Assembly: GCF_013282745.1 (NCBI RefSeq) | Contig: NZ_CP054044.1 | Coordinates: 186,001-250,000, forward strand | Length of the DNA stretch: 64,000 bases | From: Yersinia bercovieri ATCC 43970 | GTDB taxonomy: Bacteria; Pseudomonadota; Gammaproteobacteria; Enterobacterales; Enterobacteriaceae | Direction: 5' to 3' | Shown: piece by piece, positions 39,904 through 50,722 of the stretch | How positions within the stretch are numbered: the first letter of the stretch is position 1 | Layout of the letters: every line of letters starts with the position of its first letter | The notes under the pieces: model-generated | The model's input: the letters and a program-made list of their open reading frames with translations, nothing else | What the model was told of the DNA's origin: nothing | The model's database searches: none | Made by a program: the position numbers and the translations under genes

Positions 39904-41505
39904 ATGCAATCATCATCTGAACACGTTAGCGATGTACTGATCATCGGGAGTGGCGCTGCCGGTTTGTCATTAGCACTACGCCTCGCGCCACATTGTAAAG
40001 TTACCGTTCTGAGTAAAGGGCCGCTTAATGAAGGCGCCACTTTTTATGCTCAGGGAGGAATTGCTGCCGTTTTTGATGAAACCGACAGCATCAGTTCACA
40101 TGTCGATGACACCCTGATTGCCGGGGCCGGACTCTGTGACAAAGACGCCGTAGAGTTTATTGCCAGCAACGCCCGCTCTTGTGTGCAATGGCTGATTGAT
40201 CAAGGCGTTCTGTTTGATACTGAAACCAGTGCCAACGGCGAAGAGCGCTATCATCTTACGCGTGAAGGCGGCCATAGCCATCGCCGTATTCTGCATACCG
40301 CTGATGCGACAGGTAAAGAAGTAGAAACCACACTCGTAGGTAAAGCAAGTACCCACCCTAATATTTTAGTTAAAGAGCGCTGCAATGCAGTCGACCTTAT
40401 CACATCCAACAAAATTGGCCTGACGGGGACTAAACGCGTAGTTGGCGCTTACATCTGGAACCGCGAGTTGGAAAAAGTTGAAACTTTTCGGGCTAAAGCC
40501 GTCGTGTTAGCTACCGGTGGTGCGGCGAAAGTTTATCAATATACCACTAATCCAGATATCTCCTCTGGCGATGGTATTGCCATGGCCTGGCGTGCTGGAT
40601 GTCGAGTCGCCAACCTGGAATTTAACCAATTTCACCCAACCTGTCTGTTCCACCCGCAAGCTCGTAACTTTTTATTGACCGAAGCATTGCGTGGTGAGGG
40701 AGCCTATCTTAAGCGCCCTGATGGTAGCCGTTTCATGCCCGATTTTGACTCACGGGGTGAACTCGCGCCACGTGACATCGTCGCCCGCGCAATAGACCAT
40801 GAAATGAAACGCCTCGGTGCAGATTGCATGTATCTGGATATCAGCCATAAACCCGCTGATTTCGTGATACAGCACTTCCCAATGATTTACGAAAAACTGC
40901 TGTCATTGGGCATTGATCTGACCAAAGAAGCCATTCCTATCGTCCCGGCGGCGCACTATACCTGCGGTGGCGTGATGGTTGACCAGCACGGGCGCACCGA
41001 TCTGGATGGATTATATGCCATTGGCGAAGTCAGCTATACCGGCTTGCATGGTGCTAACCGCATGGCATCTAACTCGCTGCTTGAGTGTCTGGTTTACGGC
41101 TGGTCTGCCGCGGAGGATATTCTTACGCGCTTACCCCATGCCAAGTTGGCTAAGCATTTACCGGACTGGGATGAGAGCCGTGTTGATAACTCAGATGAAC
41201 GAGTTGTCATTCAGCATAACTGGCATGAATTACGCCTATTTATGTGGGATTACGTCGGTATCGTACGGACCACTAAACGCTTAGAGCGCGCTTTGCGCCG
41301 AATTAATACTTTGCAGCAGGAGATTGATGAGTATTATGCCAATTTCCGTATCTCCAATAATCTGCTGGAATTACGTAATTTGGTACAGGTCGCCGAGTTA
41401 ATTGTACGTTGTGCTATGGACCGCAAAGAGAGTCGTGGTTTGCATTATACACTTGATTATCCTGATCAAATAGATAATCCAAAACCAACCATTCTCCATC
41501 CATAA
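39904..41505 (+). CDS. nadB: L-aspartate oxidase
   Basis: 533 aa FAD enzyme that makes iminoaspartate, the first step of de novo NAD synthesis. FAD-binding '[18 protein letters not shown]', '[16 protein letters not shown]', '[14 protein letters not shown]', catalytic 'REGGHSHRR' and 'HPTCLFHPQ' regions. I prefer the ATG at 39904 ([10 protein letters not shown]), which matches the family length; an in-frame ATG at 39868 (with AGG upstream) would add 12 residues. Divergent from rpoE. Confidence 0.96.
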   Translation: MQSSSEHVSDVLIIGSGAAGLSLALRLAPHCKVTVLSKGPLNEGATFYAQGGIAAVFDETDSISSHVDDTLIAGAGLCDKDAVEFIASNARSCVQWLIDQGVLFDTETSANGEERYHLTREGGHSHRRILHTADATGKEVETTLVGKASTHPNILVKERCNAVDLITSNKIGLTGTKRVVGAYIWNRELEKVETFRAKAVVLATGGAAKVYQYTTNPDISSGDGIAMAWRAGCRVANLEFNQFHPTCLFHPQARNFLLTEALRGEGAYLKRPDGSRFMPDFDSRGELAPRDIVARAIDHEMKRLGADCMYLDISHKPADFVIQHFPMIYEKLLSLGIDLTKEAIPIVPAAHYTCGGVMVDQHGRTDLDGLYAIGEVSYTGLHGANRMASNSLLECLVYGWSAAEDILTRLPHAKLAKHLPDWDESRVDNSDERVVIQHNWHELRLFMWDYVGIVRTTKRLERALRRINTLQQEIDEYYANFRISNNLLELRNLVQVAELIVRCAMDRKESRGLHYTLDYPDQIDNPKPTILHP

Positions 41506-41575
41506 TGCCTGTCAGGGCGCATTTTCAAGTATTGCGCCCTATTTCAATCTCCCCCCCGCGCTCTTAATATCCAGG

Positions 41576-42334
41576 CTAATAGTTAAGATAAAAATCACTG
41601 ATTAACGCGCAGAACTCAGGTGAGTAGACACCTTCCGATTGGCGCAGATCCAATTTCTGGTATTCGGTTTCACCGGATTCACGCGATAATGTCAGCAACA
41701 TTCGATGCAAGGGTTTACCGGGGCGATCCCTAATATCAACCTGGCTGCGGACAAACCACTTTTTTTGCCCAGCCAAACGAGCGAGTTCGATGCCTAAATC
41801 CTGCGGTAAAACCACACAAAACATCCCCTCGTCTGTGATAAGCTGCTCAGCGCAATTCAGTAAAGCGTCATGAGTTAAGGAGCCGGTGTAACGTGCGGTA
41901 TCACGGGCTTCATCCCGGCAAGCCACTGCGGGGGAAAAATAGGGTGGATTACTGACTATCAGGTCATACTGATGAGGATGGTTTTCGGCAAACTGATGCA
42001 CATCTTGCGCATAAATTCGTATTCGCGCAGCCCAAGGCGATAACGCCGCGTTGCTGCTCGCTTGTTGCGCCGCCTCAGATTCTAGTTCAACACCATCAAT
42101 CAATACCTCTGATGACGAACGCTGAGCAATCATCAAGGCGATAAGCCCGCTGCCGCAGCCAATATCCAGTACTTTGCGGGCTTTCTCTACCGATACCCAA
42201 GCACCCAGTAGCACCCCGTCGGTGCCCACTTTCATTGCACAACGGTCATGTGCCACAAAGAATTGTTTAAAAGTGAAACCACCACCACGCAATACCGGTT
42301 TTTTTTTCAATTGTTCGCCCACATTAGTCACCAA
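41576..42334 (-). CDS. trmN6: tRNA1(Val) (adenine(37)-N6)-methyltransferase
   Basis: 252 aa class-I SAM methyltransferase (YfiC/TrmN6). SAM motif 'VLDIGCGSGLIALMIAQ', acidic 'DGVELE', catalytic NPPY motif in 'LIVSNPPYFSP'. It modifies A37 of tRNA1-Val. The start is TTG at 42334 or the GTG just after; no ATG is available. Converges on nadB, divergent from srmB. Confidence 0.92.
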   Translation of the reverse strand: MVTNVGEQLKKKPVLRGGGFTFKQFFVAHDRCAMKVGTDGVLLGAWVSVEKARKVLDIGCGSGLIALMIAQRSSSEVLIDGVELESEAAQQASSNAALSPWAARIRIYAQDVHQFAENHPHQYDLIVSNPPYFSPAVACRDEARDTARYTGSLTHDALLNCAEQLITDEGMFCVVLPQDLGIELARLAGQKKWFVRSQVDIRDRPGKPLHRMLLTLSRESGETEYQKLDLRQSEGVYSPEFCALISDFYLNY

Positions 42335-42454
42335 AATCTATAACCGGCGTAGCATAGGACAATATGATTGAAGGGAAAAGAGATCATTACCGCTTAAACA
42401 GGTGAAGAATTCGGCTAACCCGTCTATAATCGGCGCCCCAAGTAGAGGAAGACC

Positions 42455-43780
42455 ATGACTGTAACCAATTTTTCCGAACTCGATCTCGATGAACGCCTAA
42501 TTGACGCACTGCGCGACAAAGGCTATGAGCGCCCAACCGCTATTCAAGCTGCAGCTATTCCGCCTGCGATGGATGGGCGTGATGTATTGGGTTCGGCTCC
42601 AACAGGTACGGGCAAAACTGCCGCCTTTTTGCTGCCAGCCTTGCAGCATTTGCTGGATTTCCCACGCAAAAAATCTGGCCCGCCGCGGATTTTGATCCTA
42701 ACGCCAACCCGTGAGCTGGCAATGCAAGTGGCGGATCAAGCCCGTGAACTGGCCAAGCACACACAACTGGATATCGCGACGATCACCGGTGGTGTGGCTT
42801 ATATGAACCACGCAGAAGTCTTTAGCGAGAATCAGGATATTGTGGTTGCCACCACTGGCCGCTTGCTGCAGTACATCAAAGAAGAGAACTTTGACTGTCG
42901 GGCAGTAGAGACCCTGATTCTGGACGAAGCTGACCGTATGCTTGATATGGGCTTTGCGCAGGATATCGAAACCATCGCGGCAGAGACCCGCTGGCGCAAG
43001 CAGACGTTGCTGTTCTCCGCAACACTGGAAGGCGAAGCCATTCGTGAGTTTGCCGAGCGCATCCTCGAAGAGCCGGTCGAGCTGGAAGCTGATCCATCGC
43101 GCCGTGAACGCAAAAAAATTCAGCAATGGTACTATCGCGCTGACGATATCGAACACAAAACCGCTTTGCTGGTGCATCTGCTCAAGCAACCGGAAGTGCA
43201 GAAATCTATCATTTTCGTCCGTACCCGTGAAAAGGTACATCAACTGGTCAGTTGGTTGCGTGAAGCGGGGATCAACGCCTGGTTCCTCGAAGGCGAAATG
43301 GTTCAGGCCAAACGTACCGAAGCAGTTATCCGTTTAAGTGATGGCCGAGTAAATGTGTTAGTGGCGACTGACATTGCTTCACGCGGCCTGGATATCGACG
43401 ATATCAGTCACGTGTTCAACTTTGACCTGCCACTAACGGCTGACGTCTACCTCCACCGCATTGGTCGTACTGGTCGCGCCGGGCGCAAAGGTGTGGCGAT
43501 CTCACTGGTTGAAGCCCATGACCACTTATTACTGGGCAGAATTGGCCGTTATCTCAAAGAGCCGCTGAAACCGCGGGTTATTGATGAACTACGCCCAACC
43601 AGTAAAGAGCCGAGTTCAAAATCTACCGGCAAGCCGTCGAAAAAGGTTTTGGCTAAGCGTAAAGAACTAAAAGAAGCTAGCAAAGAAAAAGCCAAAGTGA
43701 AGGTTCGTCACCGCGATGCTAAAAACGTGGGTAAACGCCGTCAGCCGAAAGAAAAAGCAGATACCAAGAGTAACGGCTAA
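42455..43780 (+). CDS. srmB: ATP-dependent RNA helicase SrmB
   Basis: 441 aa DEAD-box helicase for early 50S assembly. Q motif, Walker A 'APTGTGKTA', 'PTRELA', 'LILDEADRML', SAT motif 'LLFSATLEG', C-terminal 'HRIGRTGRAGRKG', and a basic tail from about 385 ('SKKVLAKRKELKEASKEKAK' type). AGAGGAAG precedes the ATG. Monocistronic, followed by a weak terminator. Confidence 0.97.
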   Translation: MTVTNFSELDLDERLIDALRDKGYERPTAIQAAAIPPAMDGRDVLGSAPTGTGKTAAFLLPALQHLLDFPRKKSGPPRILILTPTRELAMQVADQARELAKHTQLDIATITGGVAYMNHAEVFSENQDIVVATTGRLLQYIKEENFDCRAVETLILDEADRMLDMGFAQDIETIAAETRWRKQTLLFSATLEGEAIREFAERILEEPVELEADPSRRERKKIQQWYYRADDIEHKTALLVHLLKQPEVQKSIIFVRTREKVHQLVSWLREAGINAWFLEGEMVQAKRTEAVIRLSDGRVNVLVATDIASRGLDIDDISHVFNFDLPLTADVYLHRIGRTGRAGRKGVAISLVEAHDHLLLGRIGRYLKEPLKPRVIDELRPTSKEPSSKSTGKPSKKVLAKRKELKEASKEKAKVKVRHRDAKNVGKRRQPKEKADTKSNG

Positions 43781-43802
43781 TTCAGCGCATTAACCAAAAA
43801 AA

Positions 43803-43829
43803 CCGCTTATTAATAGCGGCTATTTTATA
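43803..43829 (+). terminator. Terminator after srmB
   Basis: CCGCT - 7 nt - AGCGG followed by CTATTTTATAATT. A weak stem with a U-rich tail, 23 nt after the srmB stop. Confidence 0.6.
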
Positions 43830-43832
43830 ATT

Positions 43833-43854
43833 AAAAAAGGGAGCCGAAGCTCCC
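43833..43854 (-). terminator. Terminator after grcA
   Basis: Minus strand GGGAGC-TTCG-GCTCCC followed by six U. A classic tetraloop terminator 37 nt past the grcA stop. Confidence 0.9.
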
Positions 43855-43890
43855 TTTATAATTTTTGTCACTAAATCGGTATCAGAAGAG

Positions 43891-44274
43891 TTACAGACTT
43901 TCAGTGAAAGTACGGGTAATCACATCACGTTGCTGTTCTGGTGTCAGTGAGTTGAAACGCACTGCATAGCCAGAGACACGAATGGTCAGCTGCGGATATT
44001 TTTCTGGGTTTTTCACTGCATCTTCCAGCGTTTCGCGGCGCAGAACGTTCACGTTCAAATGCTGACCACCTTCAACCCGCACAGTAGGTTGCAGTTCCAG
44101 CGGAACTTCACGATACTCGATCTGGCCCAACTCACTTGCTGGAACGATCTGGTCCTCTGCGTAGCCTGATTTAGCGCAAACACAACGCAGTTCATCTTTT
44201 TCATCATCCAGCAGCCAGAAAGAGTTCAATAGAGCTTCATTGCTAGCTTTAGTAATTTGAATACCAGTAATCAT
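43891..44274 (-). CDS. grcA: Autonomous glycyl radical cofactor
   Basis: 127 aa. It substitutes for the C-terminal glycyl-radical part of oxygen-cleaved pyruvate formate-lyase. Radical site G102 in '[20 protein letters not shown]' split around the glycine; the C-terminal half is almost the same as in E. coli GrcA (YfiD). I chose [11 protein letters not shown] at 44274 (CGGAGG upstream) over an in-frame codon at 44307 that adds 11 unconserved residues. An FNR box lies 115-128 nt upstream, in keeping with anaerobic induction. Confidence 0.97.
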   Translation of the reverse strand: MITGIQITKASNEALLNSFWLLDDEKDELRCVCAKSGYAEDQIVPASELGQIEYREVPLELQPTVRVEGGQHLNVNVLRRETLEDAVKNPEKYPQLTIRVSGYAVRFNSLTPEQQRDVITRTFTESL

Positions 44275-44388
44275 TTGGTGCCTCCGTAATACGGCTATAA
44301 ATTCCAAGGGGGAGAAAACTTTCTTGGTTATTTGGTAAAACCATTGTTGTCTTATTGTTCTGTATACCAGCCAGACAGTCGTGATTCC

Positions 44389-44402
44389 TTGACTTAAATC
44401 AA
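44389..44402. promoter_or_regulatory. FNR box upstream of grcA
   Basis: TTGACTTAAATCAA against TTGAT-N4-ATCAA: one mismatch. Position suits activation of grcA. The rest of 44275-44625 is AT-rich and holds the grcA and ung promoters. Confidence 0.7.
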
Positions 44403-44625
44403 TATTTTCGCCGGGCTGACAAGTGTGCCGCAGCCAAATTTATGTTTTATATCAATTTTATCAATAGGGTTAGCAGCAATTATTTTTGTAAATTTTCAAC
44501 ATTTTTTGCATAAAAAGGTCAAAAAAACATCATGACGTCACAGAGTCAGGTTTAACGGTTTCACTCACGAGTTTGAATCGGTAAGCTTAGCGCATCAATA
44601 TCTTACAGAACCAAGGAGAGTGTTT

Positions 44626-45312
44626 ATGTCCGTCTCCCTTAGCTGGCACGATGTGATCGGCCAGGAAAAAGAACTGCCCTATTTTAAAGATACGCTGGCT
44701 TATGTGGCCTCAGAACGCAATGCCGGCAAAATTATCTACCCGCAACAAAAAGATGTATTTAACGCGTTTCGCCTAACCGAGTTAGATCAGGTTAAAGTGG
44801 TTATTTTGGGTCAAGACCCCTACCACGGCCCCAATCAGGCTCATGGATTATCCTTTTCCGTGTTACCGGGAGTCCCCGCGCCCCCCTCTCTGGTGAATAT
44901 GTACAAAGAGTTGGCCACCGACATTCCTGGCTTCCAGCGACCTAACCATGGCTTTTTGCAAAGCTGGGCCGAGCAAGGTGTGCTGCTACTTAATACCGTG
45001 CTAACTGTCGAAGCGGGTAATGCACACTCCCACGCCAATCTTGGCTGGGAAACCTTTACCGATAAAGTCATTGCGGCACTGAATGAACATCGTGAAGGTG
45101 TGATTTTTATGTTGTGGGGGGCTCATGCGCAGAAAAAGGGCCGAATTATTGACACCCAGCGCCATTTTATTTTGAAAGCCCCACATCCATCACCACTCTC
45201 GGCACATCGTGGTTTTCTTGGCTGTAAGCACTTTTCACAAGCAAATCAGTTATTACAGCAGCAAGGTTTAGCGCCAATTGACTGGCAACCCAAGCTACCC
45301 ACTGAAGAATAG
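44626..45312 (+). CDS. ung: Uracil-DNA glycosylase
   Basis: 228 aa family-1 UDG that excises uracil from DNA. Catalytic D64 in '[13 protein letters not shown]', '[11 protein letters not shown]' with the catalytic His, and 'LLNTVLTV'. The ATG at 44626 follows AAGGAG with a 7-nt spacer; a GTG two codons earlier is unlikely. Divergent from grcA, convergent with grpE. Confidence 0.97.
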   Translation: MSVSLSWHDVIGQEKELPYFKDTLAYVASERNAGKIIYPQQKDVFNAFRLTELDQVKVVILGQDPYHGPNQAHGLSFSVLPGVPAPPSLVNMYKELATDIPGFQRPNHGFLQSWAEQGVLLLNTVLTVEAGNAHSHANLGWETFTDKVIAALNEHREGVIFMLWGAHAQKKGRIIDTQRHFILKAPHPSPLSAHRGFLGCKHFSQANQLLQQQGLAPIDWQPKLPTEE

Positions 45313-45340
45313 AACGTTATTGACTCAAAAAAACGGATAA

Positions 45341-45366
45341 AAAAGGCACCTTTCCAGGTGCCTTTT
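45341..45366. terminator. Bidirectional terminator between ung and grpE
   Basis: AAAAGGCACC-TTTCC-AGGTGCCTTTT, with A and T flanks on both sides; it serves both convergent genes. Confidence 0.88.
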
Positions 45367-45380
45367 CGCATCAGGACACC

Positions 45381-45959
45381 TTAAGCTTTCGCTTTAGATA
45401 CCGCAACCATTGCCGGGCGTAACAAGCGGCCATTCAGCGTATAGCCTTTTTGCATCACCATCATCACGTTATTGGGTTCATGATCGGCAGATTCAAGCAT
45501 CGTCATTGCCTGATGAACCTCAGGATTAAATGGCACATTGGTATCGCTGACAACTTCAATACCGAATTTACCGACCGCATCGAGCAGTGATTTCAGTGTC
45601 AATTCGACACCTTCAATCATCGAAGTCAGCTCGGTATTGGCTTTGTCAGCAGTATCCAGTGCACGCTCCAGATTATCGATCACTGGCAATAATTCAGCTG
45701 AGAATCTTTCCAAAGCAAACTTATGCGCTTTTTCAACATCCAATTCAGTACGACGACGGATATTCTCAACCTCAGCCTTAGCGCGTAGCAAGCTCTCGCG
45801 CTCACGCTGTATGGCTGCAGCCAACTGCGCTTCAAGCTCGGCAACACGCGGATCTACACCTTCACCCGTCTCTTGTGTCGCTTCCACTTGCTGCTCTGCT
45901 GCATTTTCCATTTCTTCCGAGACTTGCTCGTTTGGTGTTTTCTGTTCTTTACTACTCAT
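45381..45959 (-). CDS. grpE: Nucleotide exchange factor GrpE
   Basis: 192 aa. An N-terminal acidic, disordered and coiled-coil part (about 1-85), a four-helix dimer region, and a C-terminal beta wing ('[40 protein letters not shown]' in parts). It releases ADP from DnaK. A sigma-32 promoter is upstream. Divergent from nadK. Confidence 0.97.
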   Translation of the reverse strand: MSSKEQKTPNEQVSEEMENAAEQQVEATQETGEGVDPRVAELEAQLAAAIQRERESLLRAKAEVENIRRRTELDVEKAHKFALERFSAELLPVIDNLERALDTADKANTELTSMIEGVELTLKSLLDAVGKFGIEVVSDTNVPFNPEVHQAMTMLESADHEPNNVMMVMQKGYTLNGRLLRPAMVAVSKAKA

Positions 45960-46001
45960 GGATATCTCCGCGTTTTAGCATTAATCTCGCTACTTGGCTT
46001 A

Positions 46002-46029
46002 TTATGGGGATCAAAACCGGGGATTCAAG
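46002..46029 (-). promoter_or_regulatory. Sigma-32 heat-shock promoter of grpE
   Basis: -35 CTTGAA (46029-46024), 14-nt spacer, -10 CCCCATAA (46009-46002). This is a consensus sigma-32 promoter, about 45 nt before the grpE start. Confidence 0.88.
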
Positions 46030-46083
46030 GGAACCGGTCATAATGTGGGGTAAAAGAGTCCCCCAGTAAGGAAAATCACGGCA

Positions 46084-46965
46084 ATGAATAATAAAAGATT
46101 CAATTGTATTGGTATTGTCGGTCATCCACGGCACCCGGCTGCACTTGCCACCCATGAAATGCTCTACCACTGGCTAAACGCCAGAGGCTATGACGTTATG
46201 GTTGAACAACAGATTGCTAAAGATCTCAATTTAACTGGCGCAGTCACCGGCAGTTTGGCTGAAATCGGCCAAAAAGCTGATTTAGCGGTGGTGGTCGGCG
46301 GTGATGGCAACATGCTTGGTGCCGCACGAGTCCTCGCCCGCTATGATATCAAAGTGATTGGTGTCAACCGAGGTAATCTGGGTTTTCTGACTGATTTAGA
46401 CCCGGATAATGCTCAGCAACAGCTTTCCGATGTATTGGAAGGCGAATACCTAAGCGAACAACGTTTCTTGCTAGAAGCCCAGGTCACTCGCACAGATCAA
46501 CAAAGCCGCATCAGCACGGCGATCAATGAGGTGGTTTTACATCCTGGCAAAGTGGCACATATGATTGAATTTGAAGTGTATATTGATGATCGCTTCGCAT
46601 TTTCTCAACGTTCTGATGGCCTAATCATTGCCACTCCAACTGGCTCGACAGCTTATTCGCTCTCGGCAGGCGGCCCAATCCTGACACCCACACTGGATGC
46701 CATCGTCTTGGTTCCCATGTTCCCGCACACCCTGACAGCTCGCCCACTGGTTATTAATAGTAGCAGCACCATTCGCTTGAAGTTCTCACAAATTACCAGT
46801 GACCTGGAAATAAGTTGCGACAGCCAGATAGCCTTACCAATTCAGGAGGGAGAAGAAGTGCTAATCCGGCGCAGTGATTTCCACCTCAACCTTATCCATC
46901 CAAAAGACTACAGCTATTTCAATACATTAAGTACCAAATTGGGTTGGTCAAAAAAATTATTCTAA
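46084..46965 (+). CDS. nadK: NAD kinase
   Basis: 293 aa. It phosphorylates NAD+ to NADP+. The kinase motif GGDGN is at about 72-76 with catalytic D74; '[14 protein letters not shown]', 'NEVVLHPG' and '[17 protein letters not shown]' follow. AAGGA precedes the ATG. Adjacent to recN, as in E. coli. Confidence 0.97.
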   Translation: MNNKRFNCIGIVGHPRHPAALATHEMLYHWLNARGYDVMVEQQIAKDLNLTGAVTGSLAEIGQKADLAVVVGGDGNMLGAARVLARYDIKVIGVNRGNLGFLTDLDPDNAQQQLSDVLEGEYLSEQRFLLEAQVTRTDQQSRISTAINEVVLHPGKVAHMIEFEVYIDDRFAFSQRSDGLIIATPTGSTAYSLSAGGPILTPTLDAIVLVPMFPHTLTARPLVINSSSTIRLKFSQITSDLEISCDSQIALPIQEGEEVLIRRSDFHLNLIHPKDYSYFNTLSTKLGWSKKLF

Positions 46966-46983
46966 AAAGTGCCTTAGGGACTT

Positions 46984-47025
46984 TACTGTATATAAAACCA
47001 GTTTATACTGTAGTCAAATACAGTC
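46984..47025 (+). promoter_or_regulatory. Two LexA boxes controlling recN
   Basis: Two CTG-N10-CAG SOS boxes at 46984-47003 (TACTGTATATAAAACCAG...) and 47006-47025 (TACTGTAGTCAAATACAG...), 27 nt and more upstream of the recN ATG. recN in E. coli also carries multiple LexA sites and is among the strongest SOS genes. Confidence 0.92.
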
Positions 47026-47051
47026 ATGTGTTTATGTACAGGAGATTTACC

Positions 47052-48713
47052 ATGCTGGCCCAATTAACCATCAGTAATTTTGCAATTGTGCGTGAGTTAG
47101 AAATTGATTTTCAACCCGGAATGACGGCAATTACTGGCGAAACTGGGGCAGGTAAATCCATCGCCATAGACGCTTTGGGATTATGTCTTGGCAGCCGTTC
47201 AGATGGCAGCATGGTTCGTTTGGGGGCTACACGCGCTGATATTTGCGCCCGCTTCTCACTGGCAGACACCCCATCAGCCCGTCAGTGGTTGGAAAATAAC
47301 CATCTTGATGACAGCAATGAATGCTTGCTGCGACGAGCGATTGGAACAGATGGTCGCTCAAGAGGCTTTATTAATGGCACTGCAGTGCCTTTGTCCCAAT
47401 TACGCGAACTGGGCCAACACCTGATCCAGATCCACGGCCAGCATGCCCACCAATTGCTGCTAAGGCCCGACCACCAAAAACAATTATTAGATGCTTACGC
47501 AGACCAATCACTCCTGCTGGCAGAAATGAAAGCCGCCTATCAGATCTGGCACCAAAGTTGCCGCGCGCTGGCTCTTCATCAGCAGCAATCACTGGAGCGT
47601 AACGCCCGCCATGAACTGCTGCAATATCAGTTAAAAGAGCTGAACTCATTCGCCCCGCAAGCGGGAGAATACGAGCAAATTGATAGTGAATATAAGCGCT
47701 TGGCAAACAGTGGACAACTGTTGTCACTCAGCCAACAGACCTTGCAGCAACTGTCAGATGATGAACAAAGCAACATCCTCAGCCAGCTCTACTCCGCCAA
47801 AAATCAGTTAACCGAACTGGCGAGTATGGACGAACAATTCAACAATTTGCTCAATATGCTGGAAGAAGCCTCAATCCAAATTAGTGAAGTCAGTGATGAA
47901 TTGCGTCATTATGCAGAACAATTGGATATGGATCCCAATCGCTTATATGAGCTGGAACAGAGGTTATCCCGCCAATTAAATCTGGCCCGCAAACACCACG
48001 TGGCACCGGAAGATCTGCCACAGTTCCATCAGCAATTATTGGATGAGCAAGAGCAACTCTCACAGCAAGAAAACGATCACGAACAGCTCAGTCATGAAGT
48101 TAACACTCACTATCAGCACGCACTTACTATCGCCAAACGATTGCACGAAGAACGTCAGCATTATGCTGATGAATTAGCTGCATTAATTACCGAGAGCATG
48201 CATGAGCTGTCGATGCCACATGGCAGGCTCACTATCGATACCCAGTTTGAGCCAGAACACCTCAGTGCCGAAGGGGCGACCCGGATAGAGTTCTGTGTCA
48301 CGACCAACCCAGGTCAGCCACTACAACCACTGGCTAAAGTTGCCTCTGGTGGCGAACTATCTCGCATCGCCTTGGCTATTCAGGTCATTACAGCACGTAA
48401 AATGGATACCCCTGCGCTTATCTTTGATGAAGTTGATGTTGGTATCAGTGGGCCGACAGCAGCCATAGTGGGTCGCCTGTTGCGCCAGCTTGGCGAGTCG
48501 ACTCAAGTCATGTGTGTGACCCACCTTCCGCAAGTTGCAGGTTGTGGTCATCAACATTTCTTTGTGAGCAAACAAACTGATGGCACTGAAACTGAAACAC
48601 ATATGCATCGACTTGATAAAAAAGCCCGCTTGCAAGAGTTGGCGCGCCTTCTGGGTGGCAGTGAAGTGACGAAAAATACCCTGGCAAACGCAAAAGAATT
48701 GCTCGCAGCATAG
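47052..48713 (+). CDS. recN: DNA repair protein RecN
   Basis: 553 aa SMC-like ATPase for double-strand break repair. Walker A 'GETGAGKS' (29-36), long central coiled coils, '[13 protein letters not shown]' signature and Walker B '[13 protein letters not shown]'. The C-terminal 'ELLAA' is the ClpXP-sensitive tail known in E. coli. I chose the ATG at 47052 (AGGAG upstream, [10 protein letters not shown]) over an earlier in-frame codon at 46944, which lies before the LexA boxes. Confidence 0.97.
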   Translation: MLAQLTISNFAIVRELEIDFQPGMTAITGETGAGKSIAIDALGLCLGSRSDGSMVRLGATRADICARFSLADTPSARQWLENNHLDDSNECLLRRAIGTDGRSRGFINGTAVPLSQLRELGQHLIQIHGQHAHQLLLRPDHQKQLLDAYADQSLLLAEMKAAYQIWHQSCRALALHQQQSLERNARHELLQYQLKELNSFAPQAGEYEQIDSEYKRLANSGQLLSLSQQTLQQLSDDEQSNILSQLYSAKNQLTELASMDEQFNNLLNMLEEASIQISEVSDELRHYAEQLDMDPNRLYELEQRLSRQLNLARKHHVAPEDLPQFHQQLLDEQEQLSQQENDHEQLSHEVNTHYQHALTIAKRLHEERQHYADELAALITESMHELSMPHGRLTIDTQFEPEHLSAEGATRIEFCVTTNPGQPLQPLAKVASGGELSRIALAIQVITARKMDTPALIFDEVDVGISGPTAAIVGRLLRQLGESTQVMCVTHLPQVAGCGHQHFFVSKQTDGTETETHMHRLDKKARLQELARLLGGSEVTKNTLANAKELLAA

Positions 48714-48826
48714 AAAAGATTAACTTTTTTCCTTTCCAGAGGTCATACAGGTGCCCTGTAAAGGTTTCCAACTGCTGCAAGGTCTATTATCATCGTCATC
48801 CTACGCCCTAAAGGAATGTGATTACT

Positions 48827-49168
48827 ATGCGCTGTAAAATGCTGACTGCCGCCGCTGTAATGCTTGCAATGCTTACTGCGGGTTGTTCAACACTGGAGAA
48901 GGTGGTCTACCGGCCTGATATTAATCAGGGTAACTATTTATCACCTAATGATGCGTCCAAAATTCATAAGGGTATGACCCAGCAACAAGTGGCATATACC
49001 TTAGGCACCCCAATGTTGCAGGATCCGTTTGGTACTAAAACCTGGTTCTACGTATTCCGTCAGCAACCTGGTCACGAAAAAATCACGCAACAAACATTAA
49101 CGTTGACCTTTGATAGCAGTGGTGTGCTGACTGATATCAAAAACGATCCAACGTTAGCAGGAAATTAA
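48827..49168 (+). CDS. bamE: Outer membrane assembly factor BamE
   Basis: 113 aa lipoprotein of the BAM complex. Lipobox 'MLTAGC' with C20, then '[24 protein letters not shown]' and '[16 protein letters not shown]' motifs. [11 protein letters not shown] at 48827 matches E. coli; a GTG three codons earlier is an alternative with closer AAGGA. It follows recN and ends at a bidirectional terminator. Confidence 0.96.
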   Translation: MRCKMLTAAAVMLAMLTAGCSTLEKVVYRPDINQGNYLSPNDASKIHKGMTQQQVAYTLGTPMLQDPFGTKTWFYVFRQQPGHEKITQQTLTLTFDSSGVLTDIKNDPTLAGN

Positions 49169-49294
49169 TTTATCCGAAGATTGCCGAGTAGATTGAGGGG
49201 CGGATGCTGATTAGTTTTTTGTGCTGGGCCGATTACTGCTTATGCCACCACAAGATAGAGCACGTTTTTTCTCAAGGGCAGCCTAGGGCAACAA

Positions 49295-49328
49295 TAAAAA
49301 AATAAGGCGCGACTGTGCCTTATTTTTT
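49295..49328. terminator. Bidirectional terminator between bamE and rnfH
   Basis: AAATAAGGC-GCGACT-GTGCCTTATTT with A/T runs on both sides. The rnfH stop codon (49320-49322) is inside the stem. Confidence 0.85.
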
Positions 49329-49604
49329 TGTATTCTCTGCGCGCTGGCGGCGCAGTTCTTTCGGATCAGCGATGAGTGGGCGATATATCTCAACCCGATC
49401 ACCGTCATTAATCTTATCGCCAAGTTTTACCGAGCGACTATAGACACCCACTTTATTTTTTGTCAGATCGATATCTGATCGCAACTCAAGCAGACCCGAT
49501 GCTTTAATCGCATCTTCAACAGTACTGCCTTCATCAAGAGAAACAGAGCGCAGATATTGGCGTTCAGGCAGGGCATAAACCACCTCAACGCGAATATCAG
49601 ACAC
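49320..49604 (-). CDS. rnfH: RnfH family ubiquitin-like protein
   Basis: 94 aa beta-grasp protein (YfjF). GTG start at 49604, within the end of ratA (the GTG overlaps ratA's last codons and stop), with AAAGAGG upstream. '[10 protein letters not shown]', '[14 protein letters not shown]' and '[23 protein letters not shown]' are family hallmarks. A longer upstream frame exists only as a shadow of ratA. Function uncertain; always linked to ratA. Confidence 0.92.
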   Translation of the reverse strand: MSDIRVEVVYALPERQYLRSVSLDEGSTVEDAIKASGLLELRSDIDLTKNKVGVYSRSVKLGDKINDGDRVEIYRPLIADPKELRRQRAENTKK

Positions 49605-50031
49605 TATAAACCTCTTTAGCCCGTTGGGTGAACGCCTGCACCATACTTCCAACCAACTCTTTGAATATTTTACCAAAAGCCAATTCAATCAGCTTATTCG
49701 TAAACTCAAAATCAAGATGTAACTCAACTTTGCAGGCATCCGCACTCAGTGGCGTAAAATGCCATCCGCCCATTAACTTACGAAACGGTCCATCCACCAG
49801 TTGCATATTTATGCTCTGGTTATCAGTCAATGTATTACGTGTAGTAAAGGTTTTGCTTATTCCGGCCTTGGCAACATCAACGGCTGCGGTCATTTCATTT
49901 TCAGTAGCATCAAGTACTCGGCTTCCGGTACAGCCAGGTAAAAACTCTGGGTAAGAACGAACATCATTAACTAGTTGATACATCTGTTCTACGCTAAACG
50001 GAACCAACGCAGAGCGGCTAATTTGTGGCAT
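49597..50031 (-). CDS. ratA: RatA START-domain protein (toxin / coenzyme Q10-binding family)
   Basis: 144 aa START-fold protein (YfjG), starting [21 protein letters not shown]. In E. coli it was reported to block 70S assembly; the wider family includes Coq10-like lipid binders. It is paired with rnfH, whose start overlaps its end by 8 nt. Divergent from smpB. Confidence 0.93.
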   Translation of the reverse strand: MPQISRSALVPFSVEQMYQLVNDVRSYPEFLPGCTGSRVLDATENEMTAAVDVAKAGISKTFTTRNTLTDNQSINMQLVDGPFRKLMGGWHFTPLSADACKVELHLDFEFTNKLIELAFGKIFKELVGSMVQAFTQRAKEVYSV

Positions 50032-50191
50032 AACATTTCCTGTGAGACATAAAACGCACTGATAATACCATTTATCTGCCGCCAGACAAAAAATCTGCTA
50101 GCCATTCCGTGCAACAAATGAGACAAAATGCACCGGCATCCTGCGGGAAAGGATTTCATTCGCCTCCACATACAGTATAATGATCAACATT

Positions 50192-50674
50192 ATGACAAAG
50201 AAAAAAGCATACAAACCTGGTTCCGCAACCATTGCGCAAAACAAGCGCGCCCGCCACGAATACTTCATCGAGCAAGAGTTCGAAGCGGGCCTCTCTTTGC
50301 AAGGTTGGGAAGTAAAATCCCTGCGTGCTGGTAAAGCCAACATCAGTGATAGCTACGTCACTTTTAGAAACGGTGAAGCCTTCCTATTCGGGGCAACCAT
50401 TACACCGCTTAACGTCGCTTCAACTCATGTTGTCTGTGAACCAATGCGTACACGCAAATTATTGCTGAATAAACGCGAACTAGATTCGCTGATCGGCAAA
50501 GTTAACCGCGACGGTTTTACTGTAGTTGCCCTTTCCATGTATTGGAAAAATGCGTGGGTTAAAGTTAAAATCGGTGTCGCAAAAGGTAAAAAAGATCACG
50601 ATAAGCGCGATGACATCAAAGATCGTGAGTGGCAGGTTGATAAAGCCAGAATAATGAAACATGCTAATCGTTAA
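50192..50674 (+). CDS. smpB: SsrA-binding protein SmpB
   Basis: 160 aa OB-fold protein that delivers tmRNA to stalled ribosomes. '[21 protein letters not shown]', '[12 protein letters not shown]' and the basic tail '[11 protein letters not shown]' are conserved. I used [11 protein letters not shown] (ATG 50192) as in E. coli; an ATG four codons upstream is in frame. A TATAAT lies directly at 50175-50180, so if it is used the leader would be very short. The partner RNA ssrA follows 48 nt downstream. Confidence 0.96.
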   Translation: MTKKKAYKPGSATIAQNKRARHEYFIEQEFEAGLSLQGWEVKSLRAGKANISDSYVTFRNGEAFLFGATITPLNVASTHVVCEPMRTRKLLLNKRELDSLIGKVNRDGFTVVALSMYWKNAWVKVKIGVAKGKKDHDKRDDIKDREWQVDKARIMKHANR

Positions 50675-50722
50675 GTCACTGGCTTAACAGGCGATAGTTC
50701 TGGTATACTAAATAAGTTCTTT

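Noticed and set aside
42698..43243. 181-codon minus-strand frame inside srmB
   Set aside because: Antisense shadow of a conserved helicase gene with no start signal.
46944..47051. Upstream extension of recN
   Set aside because: It spans the LexA-controlled promoter and overlaps nadK; the 47052 start has AGGAG and the family N-terminus.
49605..49688. Upstream extension of rnfH
   Set aside because: It lies wholly within ratA in another frame; the conserved protein begins at the GTG at 49604.
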